Assembly: GCF_016862215.1 (NCBI RefSeq)
Contig: NZ_BOMN01000112.1
Span: 122,650-186,649 of the forward strand
Reading direction: 5' to 3'
Origin: Winogradskya humida
GTDB taxonomy: Bacteria > Actinomycetota > Actinomycetes > Mycobacteriales > Micromonosporaceae
Length of the DNA stretch: 64,000 bases
This document shows positions 32,518 through 40,890 of this stretch, piece after piece; positions within the stretch are counted from its first letter, which is position 1; every line of letters begins with the position of its first letter. Position numbers and translations under genes: made by a program. Under the pieces are notes generated by a model. It had not been told where the DNA came from and ran no database searches. It saw only the letters and a list, made by a program, of their open reading frames with translations.

Positions 32518-33599
32518 TGTCGTGTGTCTGAGGTCTTTTGACGGTTGGCTTTGGTGAGGATCTGGTCGGCGGTCTTGGTCCAGCGGAACGGTTCGCAGCG
32601 TTGGTTGTAGGCGTCGATGAAGGTGCGGATCGCGCCGATCAGGTCGCTGACGCTGGTGAAGGTGCCGCGGCGGATGGCTTGGCGGGTGATGATGCCGAAG
32701 AAGATTTCGACCATGTTCATCCACGACGCGCTGGTCGGGGTGAAGTGCATGGTGATCCGCGGGTTCTTGGCCAGCCAGGCTTTGACGTTCGGATGGTTAT
32801 GAGTCGAGTAGTTGTCGGCCACCACGTGCAGCTTCACGCGCTGGTGAGCCTTGGCGACCTGCTTGAGGAAAGCCAGAAATTCGCCGTTGCGGTGCCGCTG
32901 GTAGCAGGCGTCCGCCGTGATTTTCCCGGTGGCGACCTCCAAGGCGGCGAACAAGGTGGTGGTGCCGTGCCGCTTGTAGTCGTGCGTGCGTTTCTCGGCC
33001 TGGTCGAACCGCATCGGCAGCAAGGGTGCGGTCCGGTCGAGGGCCTGGATCTGCGACTTCTCGTCCACGCACACGACGACCGCGTTCGCCGGCGGATCGA
33101 GGTAAAGGCCGACGACGTCACGGATCTTGGCTTCCAGTTGCGGGTCGGTGGAGAACTTGAACGTCTCGGCCCGATGCGGTTGCAGGCCCCAGTCCCGCCA
33201 GATCCGGGCGACCTCGGCGAAGCTGACTGGCTTTCCGCCGCGGGTCAGGTAATCCGAAAGCAGCCGTGCTGACCAATGCGTCACCCCGAGCACGTCCGGT
33301 GGTGGGTTCAGCGTCGAAGTGATTACCGAGGACTCGTCAATGACCGGCGGCCGGCCCGATCGAGGCAGATCGGCCAGGGCACCCATCCCGCCGGTTTCGT
33401 ACCGGGCCCGCCAGGCGATCACCGTCTGCCGGGTCATCCCGACCTGCCGCCCGATCTCAGCGTTCGGCAAGCCTTCCGCCGCCAGCAACACCATCCGGGC
33501 TCGCTGCACATGACCCGCCGGCGCCGACGACGAACGCGTCAGCTCCCGAAGGCGAGCACCATCACCAGGACGCAGAACCAACGGCGCGGCAACCGACAT
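32514..33599 (-). CDS. IS630-family transposase
   Basis: 361 residues. The N-terminal helix-turn-helix is LPNAEIGRQVGMTRQTVIAW; DDE catalytic residues are D179 (VCVDEKS), D262 (VVADNYSTH) and E298 (SWMNMVEIFFG). Full length with no frameshift, so it may be active. The stop codon TAG reads from the palindromic CTAG at the element's tip, shared with the neighbour's stop on the other strand. Confidence 0.92.
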   Translation of the reverse strand: MSVAAPLVLRPGDGARLRELTRSSSAPAGHVQRARMVLLAAEGLPNAEIGRQVGMTRQTVIAWRARYETGGMGALADLPRSGRPPVIDESSVITSTLNPPPDVLGVTHWSARLLSDYLTRGGKPVSFAEVARIWRDWGLQPHRAETFKFSTDPQLEAKIRDVVGLYLDPPANAVVVCVDEKSQIQALDRTAPLLPMRFDQAEKRTHDYKRHGTTTLFAALEVATGKITADACYQRHRNGEFLAFLKQVAKAHQRVKLHVVADNYSTHNHPNVKAWLAKNPRITMHFTPTSASWMNMVEIFFGIITRQAIRRGTFTSVSDLIGAIRTFIDAYNQRCEPFRWTKTADQILTKANRQKTSDTRH

Positions 33600-33651
33600 A
33601 TCTCATTGTCACCCACCCACACCGTCAAATCAGTTCAGACACGCGACACTA
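32515..33651 (-). mobile_element. IS630-family insertion sequence, apparently intact
   Basis: 1137 bp bounded by terminal inverted repeats: left 32515-32531 TAGTGTCGTGTGTCTGA and right 33635-33651, its complement with one mismatch. The similarity resumes inside as TTTGACGGT (32537-32545 and 33621-33629). The outermost TA at each end is the duplicated TA target characteristic of IS630/Tc1-mariner elements. Removing the element and one TA restores CTCTAGCTT across the junction, so the upstream gene kept its TAG stop. Confidence 0.88.
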
Positions 33652-34179
33652 GCTTGTCGTTCAACCTCCCGGCTGAGGTTCAGCGTTGCTGCGGCCAAGG
33701 CAGCTACGTCACCAAGAATGACCGCAGCGAATACCGGCGGGAGAGCCCGATGCGGATAGATGTGCATCCCCTCAGGATGTGCCGGTGCACGCTCACCGAA
33801 AGTCCTGCAGTGCCAGACCGTAATCGCCTCGAAGCCACAAATCCGGTGGAAATCAGCGGGATTGACTTCTCCGGGCATCCGAAGTCAACGGCGTATTCTT
33901 TGAGGTGGCGGCACCGGTGTGATCCTTCGGTACGCCTTTGGGCGCAACCGTGAATAAATGGGGAACGTGCTGTCAATAATCGATTTCGATGGCCACGGCG
34001 GGACTTTTGCACCCTCTTTTTCAGTAGCGCCCGGGAGCCGCGGCACTGATCAGGTGCTCAAGGTCACCCCCTCGCGTCGGCATATCCGTGCGCCAGCCGC
34101 TCGCCTCGTCGTGAGGCTGCTTGGCGCGCGGATCGCGGCAAAGGAGGGCCTCCCGGATGTCCTCTATACCGGGTCGGCC
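33652..34179. other. Gene-poor stretch between IS630 and the degenerate IS5 element
   Basis: About 530 bp with below-average GC and no convincing complete gene. A minus-strand frame (33878 to 33652, ending LAAATLNLSREVERQA) reads into the IS630 right end. Without the insertion it would have continued RGGKRP and stopped, so it may be a small gene whose 3' end was replaced by the IS. A second reading frame fragment (34179 down to 34021) is only the read-through tail of the degenerate transposase. Confidence 0.4.
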
Positions 34180-34182
34180 AAT

Positions 34183-34946
34183 GAGCCTTTTTCGTCCTGC
34201 GTAGGGCGGGTTTTCGACGTGGTGCAGGACGAGGATGGCCTGCACGATCGCAGTGGCGCGGCGTGGGCAGCAGCGCAACTTCGTGAGGAGGCCTTGTCGG
34301 CAAAGGTCATCACGTTTGCGCTGGTCGAGGCGTTGATGATGGTGTGGGTGCGGGCGGCGGACAGGTCGTGGGTGGAGCCGGGAAGTGCGACTGAGGCCCA
34401 GACCAGTCGGCCTGCCGGGTCGGCGATCACTTGCACGTTCACGCCGTGGCGGTGGTGTTTGCCGGAGTAGTAAGGCTTCTGGTCAGCGACCCGGTCGATC
34501 GGGATCAGGGTGCCGTCGAGGATCGCGTACGCGAGCCGGCGGATCCGGGTCATCGCGGTGTTCAGGCCGTCGGCGGTGGCGGCGAGCAGATTGATGGCTT
34601 CGCGGACGTATCTCCAGGCGGTGGCCACGCCGATCTCGAATCCGTAAGCCAGGCGGGTCAGGGTGTCACCGTTACGCTGGTGGGCCAGGGCGAGTAGGGC
34701 TTGCCGGCCGGGGTCGGGGCGCCGCCAGCGGGAGCGGCGCTGGGTGCGGTGGGCCCGGATGAGGCCGGCGAGGTGGTTCAGGCTGCGGCGGACAACGGAA
34801 TCGCGGCGGGGTGAGACAGCACAGCGAGGCTCCCGGTTGGGGCATCTGATCTTGATCGATTGCTGTCTTACCGGCAGTCTCGTCCTATGTCGGCACCAGG
34901 CCCTCGAACCCGGCCGTGACCTGCACCGTCACGATGAAAAAGGCTC
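34183..34946 (-). mobile_element. Degenerate IS5-family (ISL2-like) element with intact ends
   Basis: 764 bp with inverted ends GAGCCTTTTTC at 34183-34193 and 34936-34946; similarity extends with two mismatches to 16 bp. Both sides are flanked by AAT (34180-34182, 34947-34949), a 3-bp ANT-type target duplication as in ISL2-group elements. The transposase inside is frameshifted and internally deleted, so it can move only if supplied in trans. Confidence 0.75.
34213..34822 (-). pseudogene. Broken IS5-family transposase
   Basis: The N-terminus starts at GTG 34822 (VLSHPAAIPLS) and then hits a stop; similarity continues in another frame as RRSLNHLAGLIRAHRTQRRS, so there is a frameshift near 34785. 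The middle is intact (VATAWRYVREAINLLAA, AILDGTLIPIDRVADQKPYY, GALPGSTHDLSA-like VALPGSTHDLSA). After TFADKA the frame jumps to LLTKLRCCPRRATAIVQAIL, the normal C-terminal segment, so roughly 55 residues including part of the DDE core have been deleted. Confidence 0.8.
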
Positions 34947-35012
34947 AATAACCGTCGGCGAGAATTCGGTTGCTTCGCCTGAGAGGACGTCTGATTAACG
35001 TATTTTTTGGTG

Positions 35013-35870
35013 TTATGTGGTTTGGGGGTCTCGCCAGGTTGGGGTGGTCTCGTCGGTGATTCGCCGGGCGAGGTTGTCGATCATGGCGAGGGTGATCATT
35101 GCTGCGGAGTTGGCGGGCCTGGTTTCGTAGTCTCGGGCGAGGCGGCGGTGGTGCATGAGCCAGCCGATGGTGCGTTCGACGACCCACCGGCGTTTGACGA
35201 CGCTGAACCCTTTGACCTGGGGATCCTTGGTGACGACCTCGACATCGACACCGAGGGTGGCGCCGTGCTCGACGGTTTTGACCTTGAATCCGGCATCGAC
35301 CCACGTCTTGGTCAGGGTGGGGTGCAGGGTGGTGGCCCGGTCGAGCAGGTCGTTGCCGATCACGTTGTCGCTGACGCTGGCGGCGGTGACGATCACGGCG
35401 AGCAGCAGGCCGAGGGTGTCGGTGATGATGCCGCGTTTACGGCCGGCGATCTTCTTGCCAGCGTCGATGCCCTGGGTCTCGAGGGGCACGTTGGTGGAGG
35501 TTTTGACGCTCTGGGTGTCCATGATGGACGCGGTGGGTTCGGTGGTGCGGCCGCGGTGGTCACGGACGAGTCCGGTGAGGGTGTAATTCAGCTCGGTGAA
35601 GATCCCTTCCCTACTCCATAAGACGAAGTAGCCGTACACCGTCGCATGTGGAGGAAAGTCATGAGGCAGGTAGCGCCAGGCGATACCGGTGCGGTTGACG
35701 TAGAGGATCGCGTTGAAGATCTCCCGCAGATCGTGGGTGGGGGTACGGCCCTTGATACCGATCTCGGTGCGGGCGTCGGTGCGGGCCTGACGCCACGCGG
35801 TCAGCCGGGGCGCGATCAGGGACCAGCAGGCATCGGACAGGTCGGAGGGGTATGCGCGGCGTTCGGTCAT
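35013..35870 (-). CDS. IS5-family transposase, full length
   Basis: 285 residues with the complete IS5 core: LSDACWSLIAPRLTAW, REIFNAILYVNRTGIAWRYL, MDTQSVKTSTNVP, GRKRGIITDTLGLLLAVIVT, WVDAGFKVKTVEHG and the C-terminal RRWVVERTIGWLMHHRRLAR. No frameshift. I could not fix the terminal inverted repeats: neither flank (34950-35012, 35871-36087) gives a convincing pair, so the element's edges are left open. It belongs to the same IS cluster but is a different lineage from its two neighbours. Confidence 0.88.
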   Translation of the reverse strand: MTERRAYPSDLSDACWSLIAPRLTAWRQARTDARTEIGIKGRTPTHDLREIFNAILYVNRTGIAWRYLPHDFPPHATVYGYFVLWSREGIFTELNYTLTGLVRDHRGRTTEPTASIMDTQSVKTSTNVPLETQGIDAGKKIAGRKRGIITDTLGLLLAVIVTAASVSDNVIGNDLLDRATTLHPTLTKTWVDAGFKVKTVEHGATLGVDVEVVTKDPQVKGFSVVKRRWVVERTIGWLMHHRRLARDYETRPANSAAMITLAMIDNLARRITDETTPTWRDPQTT

Positions 35871-36090
35871 AGTGGTGGCTTACGGTGCTGCCGGCTCGTG
35901 GCGGGGACAGCATGTCCGTCGATACCGTGGTGAAAGTAAATGAAACACGATCGAGGGATGAAAAGCCGCGTCCTGCACAGATGTGAAGCCGCCGATAATG
36001 CGTGATCCGGTTATATCGGCCAGACGGGGCCATGATCGCTTGTCTTCAGATGCCCCATAACACCATCGGGGCTAATAAAACGTCCAGTGA

Positions 36091-36845
36091 GAGAGTGTTG
36101 GGTTACCGGGTGACTACATGGGGTCCCGATTGAGTTCGTCCTGAAGACGTGGGGCCGCTTCGGTTTCAATCGGGCCTTGCGGTTCGATGTCGTCGCCGGC
36201 CAGTAAACCCTGATTAATACGGTTGGCGTAACCGGCATCAGCCCAGACCAGCCCGAGCAGCGGAAACACGGTCGTGATCCCGGCAAGGACCAGTTTGGCC
36301 CCGGCCCGCTCCTGCACCGACGCCGCGTGGACCATGGCCTTCAGCAGGAGCCCGCTGGTATTGACGAGCAGATGGCGCTTACGACCGCGAGTGCGTTTAC
36401 CGGCGTCCCAGCCGATCGCCTCACCGCCCTCATGGCTGTGCGCGGTCTGCGAGTCCAGCACTGCGGCCGACGGCTGCGGATCACGTCCCTCAGCCACCCG
36501 GACCAGGTCACGTAACTGGTCGTGGCCCCGGTCCCAGGTGCCATCGGCGCGCCGGCAGCGAAACCAGCGATAGGCGGCGTCCCACGGCGCGAGGTCGTGC
36601 GGGACATGCCGCCAGGCCGTTCCGGTGCGCAGTACGTAGAGGATCCTGTCGATGATCAGCCGGCGTGGATAGCGCAACGGCCGCCCGCCCCGGCACGGAT
36701 TCCGTTGCGGGAAAAGCGGTTCTAGGACCGCCCACTGCCCGTCGGTCCGTGAGGACTCATACACCGGTTTGCAGACGCAACGACACACACGTGATCTTCG
36801 CTGACATAGTCAGCAAAAATCCCATCGAGGTATCACAACACTCTC
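36091..36845 (-). mobile_element. Internally deleted IS5-family (IS1031-like) element with intact ends
   Basis: 755 bp bounded by GAGAGTGTTGGGTTACC at 36091-36107 and the inverted copy at 36829-36845 (two mismatches in 17). TGA flanks both ends (36088-36090, 36846-36848), a 3-bp TNA-type target duplication as in IS1031-group insertions. The transposase inside lacks its C-terminal third. Confidence 0.75.
36114..36788 (-). pseudogene. C-terminally truncated IS5-family transposase
   Basis: 224 residues. The N-terminal two-thirds are normal (RTDGQWAVLEPLFPQ, LYVLRTGTAWRHVPHDLAPW, AAVLDSQTAHSHEGGEAIGW, GRKRHLLVNTSGLLLKAMVH, VWADAGYANRI). After that the sequence becomes LLAGDDIEPQGPIETEAAPR and stops, with no trace of the RRWVVERTxxWL segment that carries the catalytic glutamate. 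The normal family length is about 270, and the element is correspondingly short, so this is an internal deletion. Confidence 0.78.
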
Positions 36846-36928
36846 TGAGTGGACCGGTCCTCGAGCAGAGTCTTGTGTGAATGCGCGGCGTCATCGGCGT
36901 GTTGCCGGGGAGGTGCGGGGCCGGCGGG

Positions 36929-37363
36929 TCAGCAGACGGCGGCGTGCGTCACCTGCCAGCGGGTGGCAAAACGGGTCCAGTCAAACAGCTCACCCGCAGC
37001 GCGCCTGCGGTCACGCTCAGCTGTGGCGTCGGCGCACGCCTGCGTGGTGTTTGCTGCACGGAACAATGCACGTGCCGCCTCGATCCACATGACCTTGCCG
37101 TCCGGTGTCCGCGCCTCAGGAGAGTCGCGTCGCAGGCGGGCGGTATGGCCCAGTGCCTTCCCGAAAGCGCGCCGGACCCGGTGTTCACGCCGGAACACCT
37201 CGGTTGCCGCGGAGTAATTTCGGCGCTTGGTGGGGTCGCGTAGCCAGGCCAATTCGACTGCCGTGAAAATTTCCAGCTGCATGTATTGCACTACTTGGTA
37301 CTTGTCGGGGAACGGCATGATCGGAAGGGGTGAGCGTGCCATTGCCGGGTTGAGATAGATCAT
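36929..37363 (-). CDS. Unrecognised 144-residue protein beside the IS cluster
   Basis: Start ATG 37363 (MIYLNPAMARSPLPIMPFPD). It continues YQVVQYMQLEIFTAVELAWL and DGKVMWIEAARALFRAANTT, a helical, Arg-rich sequence of ordinary globular composition. The frame extends upstream another 168 bp, but the codon pattern there looks non-coding. It ends TRFATRWQVTHAAVC. Base composition is less GC-biased than chromosomal neighbours, in keeping with an accessory gene carried near the insertion sequences. No family recognised. Confidence 0.45.
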   Translation of the reverse strand: MIYLNPAMARSPLPIMPFPDKYQVVQYMQLEIFTAVELAWLRDPTKRRNYSAATEVFRREHRVRRAFGKALGHTARLRRDSPEARTPDGKVMWIEAARALFRAANTTQACADATAERDRRRAAGELFDWTRFATRWQVTHAAVC

Positions 37364-37669
37364 AGGAATGCGAATAGCAGATGGCGAGTAATTGGGTAGC
37401 CGGAATTCAGTGGTGGGTGGGTTCCGGGACGGCGATGATTGCTGGGCGGGGGCGTGGGGTGCTGCGCCGCCCGGCCCAGCCACGGGTCGACAACTCTGAA
37501 GCGGGCCGGGCGAGCACCGCGGCGAGTTCACCTTCCGTGACCCCAGTCGGGTAGGCGGTCATACAGCGCAGGCTTTCGGCGAGTCAGATCTTGGACACTG
37601 ATCGTGATCGCGAAACGTCTGGGCGTCATGATGACGGGTCCTGTGTGATCGGGTCGGGGTCCGAAAGGG
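37364..37669. other. 306-bp intergenic stretch
   Basis: Mostly nothing. A possible 33-codon minus-strand frame (37629-37528) reads ITISVQDLTRRKPALYDRLP followed by DWGHGR and a stop. It could be a small gene or a remnant, but has no ribosome site. A promoter for the GlnX-like gene must lie here, yet I see no clear -35/-10 pair. Confidence 0.35.
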
Positions 37670-38980
37670 ATGTTTCGCGTGGCTGGTGCTTCCACGCTCG
37701 GGGGGATGCGTCCGGAGACAGGGCCGGTGGATGCCGGGATCGGGCCGGCGGGGTCGCGGCGGGCCGGGATGCTGGGCCGGTTGGACACGCCGGGCCGGTT
37801 GATGGTGGCTGTCGGCGTTGTGGTGCTGCTGCTGGGGGCGCTGGCCGGGGTCACGGTGGTGTCGCCGGGGGCTGCGGAGGCGCTGGGGAAGGATGCTGCG
37901 GCGGCGACCGCTAGTAACAGTGCGAGCGCGCGGGACATCTACGGCGGGCTTGCCGATACCGATGTGGCCGCGAGTGCGCTGTTCCTGGCTCCGGACCGGG
38001 TCCGGCGGACCGAGCTGACGACGGCCTACGTCGCGGCCGTGGATCGGGCGCAGCGGGCGTTGAGTGCGGCGATGGTGCGGGCGTACGGCGATCCGGCTCG
38101 GCTGGCGCAGCTCACCACGATCGCCGATGCGGTGCGGGTGTATCGCAGGGTGGTGGATGACGGGCGGACGGCGGGGCTGGGTGACGACTTTGCGAAGCAG
38201 GCTGTGCTCGCGTCCGCGTACGCCAGGGAGGCCTCTTTCTACATGTCCGGTGTGGTGCTGCCGTCGGTGATGCGGCTCGGCACGGACGACCGGGCGCGGC
38301 TGGCGCGGGCGCAGCGGGACGGGCAGCGGTGGCGGGTCGCCGCTCTCGGTCTGCCCGTGGTGGTGCTGCTCGTGCTGGGCGCGGTGCAGTGGTGGTTGTG
38401 GCGGCGGACCCGGCGGCGGCTCAACGCGGGGCTGGTCGCCGCGGGTGCGGCTGTCGTGGTGGTGCTCGGGTTGCTGGTCTCGTCGTGGTCGCATTACGCG
38501 CGGGCCGACGTGGGGTTCACGGCGCTCGCGTCGCGGATGGACAGTGAGGCCGTGACCCAGGAACAGCTCGGCTCTCTGTTGAGCGGGCGGGCCGACGTGT
38601 ATCTGGCGCTGGGGGCCAGTGTCGACCCCGAGAAGCATCGGCTCGACTTCCTCGCCCGTGATCTCTGCGGTACGGGGGCCGGGCGGGTGAACTGCACGGC
38701 GCTGACGAACGTGTGGACGGCACGGCAGAGCGGCGATGCCGACGACTACAACGCCGCGGTCGACCTGGTGCTGGCGAGCGGGGCCGTCGCCCGGGCGTTC
38801 GACTCGGCGGCGCAGCAGCTCACCGATCGGCAGGACCAGGGCGAGCGGGAGGTCGACGCGGCGGTGGGGTGGCTGCCCGCAACGCCGGTGCAGCACCGGT
38901 TGCTGATGCCGGCGCTATTGCTCATCGCGGCGATCGCCGCGGTGGCGGGGCTGTGGGCACGGCTGAGCGAGTACTACTGA
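37670..38980 (+). CDS. glnX: GlnX-like membrane sensor protein
   Basis: 436 residues with four membrane helices: about 43-65 (LMVAVGVVVLLLGALAGVTV), about 225-243, about 252-272, and about 413-430 near the C-terminus, enclosing two extracytoplasmic helical domains. Gene order with a glutamine/aspartate-binding lipoprotein and PknG is that of mycobacterial glnX-glnH-pknG, where GlnX passes the signal from ligand-bound GlnH to PknG (published for mycobacteria). Start is uncertain: ATG 37670 has AAAGGG immediately adjacent, and ATG 37706 is an alternative. Confidence 0.72.
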   Translation: MFRVAGASTLGGMRPETGPVDAGIGPAGSRRAGMLGRLDTPGRLMVAVGVVVLLLGALAGVTVVSPGAAEALGKDAAAATASNSASARDIYGGLADTDVAASALFLAPDRVRRTELTTAYVAAVDRAQRALSAAMVRAYGDPARLAQLTTIADAVRVYRRVVDDGRTAGLGDDFAKQAVLASAYAREASFYMSGVVLPSVMRLGTDDRARLARAQRDGQRWRVAALGLPVVVLLVLGAVQWWLWRRTRRRLNAGLVAAGAAVVVVLGLLVSSWSHYARADVGFTALASRMDSEAVTQEQLGSLLSGRADVYLALGASVDPEKHRLDFLARDLCGTGAGRVNCTALTNVWTARQSGDADDYNAAVDLVLASGAVARAFDSAAQQLTDRQDQGEREVDAAVGWLPATPVQHRLLMPALLLIAAIAAVAGLWARLSEYY

Positions 38981-38992
38981 GAGGAGGCGGCG

Positions 38993-40039
38993 ATGCTACG
39001 ACGAACCACGGCGTGGGCGGCGGCCGTCCTGCTGGCTCTCTCCGGGTGTGCGGCGGCCGGCGATGCCACGGGTGCGGCTCCCGCGCGGCCCGAGGGGGTG
39101 GGGCCGCCGGGTGAGAAGGACAACGACGCGCTGTCCTGCCTGGTCCGCAGGAGTTTCCCGCCGAGCGACGTCCGGCCCCCGAAGCTCGCCGGGGGCAAGC
39201 TGGTCGCCGGGGTCGACCTCTCCGACACCACGATGAGCCACTGGAACGCCGCCTCGCACCAGTTCGAGGGGTTCAACATCGACCTGCTGCTCGCCGTGGC
39301 CCGTTCGCTCTGGCCGGGCGCCGACCCGCGGAGCAAGATCACGTTCCGGGCCGTGCCACCGGGCACCGGGGCGCTCAAGCAGCTCGATCCGCTCCACAAG
39401 CAGCACGTCGACGTGGTGGCGACGTCGCTGACGGCGACCTGTGAACGGGCGGCGCTGGCGTATTTCTCCAGCGACTATCTGGACTCCGGGCAGACCGCGC
39501 TGGTCAGGCGCGTACCCGGCATCGGCTCGCCCGCCTTGCGCCCCGAGTTCGCGGGCATGGAGGAGCTGGGCGGGCGCCGGGTCTGCGCGCCACGGGAGAC
39601 GACGTCGCTGACCGCGATCCGGCGTTACCGCACGGCGTCCGGCCGGGCGCTGGTGCCGGTGCAGACCGAGCACTCCATCGACTGCCTGGTGATGCTGCGC
39701 CAGGGCCAGGTCGACGCGGCCAGCACCGACGAGAACATCCTGCGGGGCTTCGCGGCGATGGCGCCCGACACCATGCTGGTCACGGATCCGCCGCGCGAGC
39801 CGTCCTGCGCCTTCAACGCGAAGAAGAAGGACTGCACCTGGTTCACCGACGAGCCGCACTCCTTCGCGTTCGGCCGCGGCGACGAGGCGCTGGTCCGCTA
39901 CTTCAACTACGTGCTCCAGGGCATGCGTGACACCGACAAGTCCGGGGAGTGGGGACGGGCGCACGACGAATGGCTGCCCACGCACCCGGACGAGGGGATG
40001 CCCGCCGCGGGGCCGAGTGTGACGGTGTGGCCATGGTGA
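38993..40039 (+). CDS. glnH: GlnH-like amino-acid-binding lipoprotein
   Basis: 348 residues. Lipobox LSGC after a short hydrophobic signal, then a type-II periplasmic-binding fold: LVAGVDLSDTTMSHWN, FEGFNIDLLLAVARSLWPG, VDVVATSLTATCERA, SIDCLVMLRQGQVDAASTDE, FAFGRGDEALVRYFNYVL. ATG 38993 has GAGGAGG five nt upstream. In mycobacteria this protein senses aspartate/glutamate and controls PknG. It is an orphan here: no ABC permease or ATPase lies nearby, consistent with a sensing rather than transport role. Confidence 0.83.
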   Translation: MLRRTTAWAAAVLLALSGCAAAGDATGAAPARPEGVGPPGEKDNDALSCLVRRSFPPSDVRPPKLAGGKLVAGVDLSDTTMSHWNAASHQFEGFNIDLLLAVARSLWPGADPRSKITFRAVPPGTGALKQLDPLHKQHVDVVATSLTATCERAALAYFSSDYLDSGQTALVRRVPGIGSPALRPEFAGMEELGGRRVCAPRETTSLTAIRRYRTASGRALVPVQTEHSIDCLVMLRQGQVDAASTDENILRGFAAMAPDTMLVTDPPREPSCAFNAKKKDCTWFTDEPHSFAFGRGDEALVRYFNYVLQGMRDTDKSGEWGRAHDEWLPTHPDEGMPAAGPSVTVWPW

Positions 40040-40890
40040 TGACCAGCGCTTACGAGGACACCCGCGAGGCGTGCCGCGCGGTGGCGCGTACCTATCTGGA
40101 ATTGGACCGGTTCGTCACCGGGCAGCCCGGGCGCGGTATCGCCGCGCAGGACGCGCTCGACCTGCTGCACCAGCTCGGGTGTCTCGCCCAGACTCTGGAG
40201 AACCGGGTCGACGAGCTGGTGGCCCTGGACCGGCGGATCGAGGAGCACGGCGGCGACCCGGCGCTGCGGGCGGAGTTGCTGCGGCTCGCGTCCACGCCGT
40301 GCCGGGTGGTGTTCACCGCGGCGACGGGGGTGCCACCGCGCTCGGAGACGATGCCGGTCGCCCGGATCGTCGCCGAGGCGCAGGAGCGGGAGCGCGAGAT
40401 CCGCCTGGCGGTTCGTGCGGTGCGGCTCGGCGAAGCCCTGGCCGGGCCGGGAGTCGCGCTGCGGGAGCAACTCGCGAAGCTGGAGACGCTGATCGCCGAC
40501 GCCCTGAGCGCCGGGCTCGGGCACGGCCGCCCGCAGATCAGCCCCGAGGCCCTCGCGGTGCTCGACCGGCTCGCGCTCTGGGAGAAGGCGGCCGGAAGCG
40601 GTCGCTGGCGCGAGCTGCCGACCGGCGACCTGCAGGCGGACGTCGTCCGGGCCACCGAGGGGGTGATCGTCCAGCGGCGGGCGCTGCGGCAGGGGTACTA
40701 CGCGGAGCTCACCGGGCGGCTCGCGGCGTACCGGCAGAAGGCCGCCGATGACGGCCTGGGCGAGCTGCTCACCCTCGATCCGTTCTACCAGGCCGCCCGG
40801 CGGGCGCTGAGACCCGACGGGTTCGACCTGGCGGTGGCGGGCGCGGCGGTGCTCGCCTATCAGCGGGCCGTGAACGGTGACCTGCCATGA
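40039..40890 (+). CDS. Helical protein between glnH and pknG (unrecognised)
   Basis: 283 residues, almost all helix, with heptad-like stretches (AQTLENRVDELVALDRRIEE, RIVAEAQEREREIRLAVRAV, LREQLAKLETLIADALSAGL). No membrane segment or signal peptide. ATG 40039 shares a base with the glnH stop (TGATG); GTG 40036 and ATG 40033 are alternatives. Its stop overlaps pknG (ATGA). Tight coupling on both sides suggests it is a structural link between the sensor and the kinase, but no family is recognised. Confidence 0.68.
   Translation: MTSAYEDTREACRAVARTYLELDRFVTGQPGRGIAAQDALDLLHQLGCLAQTLENRVDELVALDRRIEEHGGDPALRAELLRLASTPCRVVFTAATGVPPRSETMPVARIVAEAQEREREIRLAVRAVRLGEALAGPGVALREQLAKLETLIADALSAGLGHGRPQISPEALAVLDRLALWEKAAGSGRWRELPTGDLQADVVRATEGVIVQRRALRQGYYAELTGRLAAYRQKAADDGLGELLTLDPFYQAARRALRPDGFDLAVAGAAVLAYQRAVNGDLP

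Noticed and set aside
35871..36087. Terminal inverted repeats for the intact IS5 gene
   Set aside because: Only a weak GGACRT match to the other flank; not enough to draw the element's edges.
36849..37243. Plus-strand frames of 71-122 codons
   Set aside because: Antisense to the 144-residue gene, cysteine/arginine-rich shadows.
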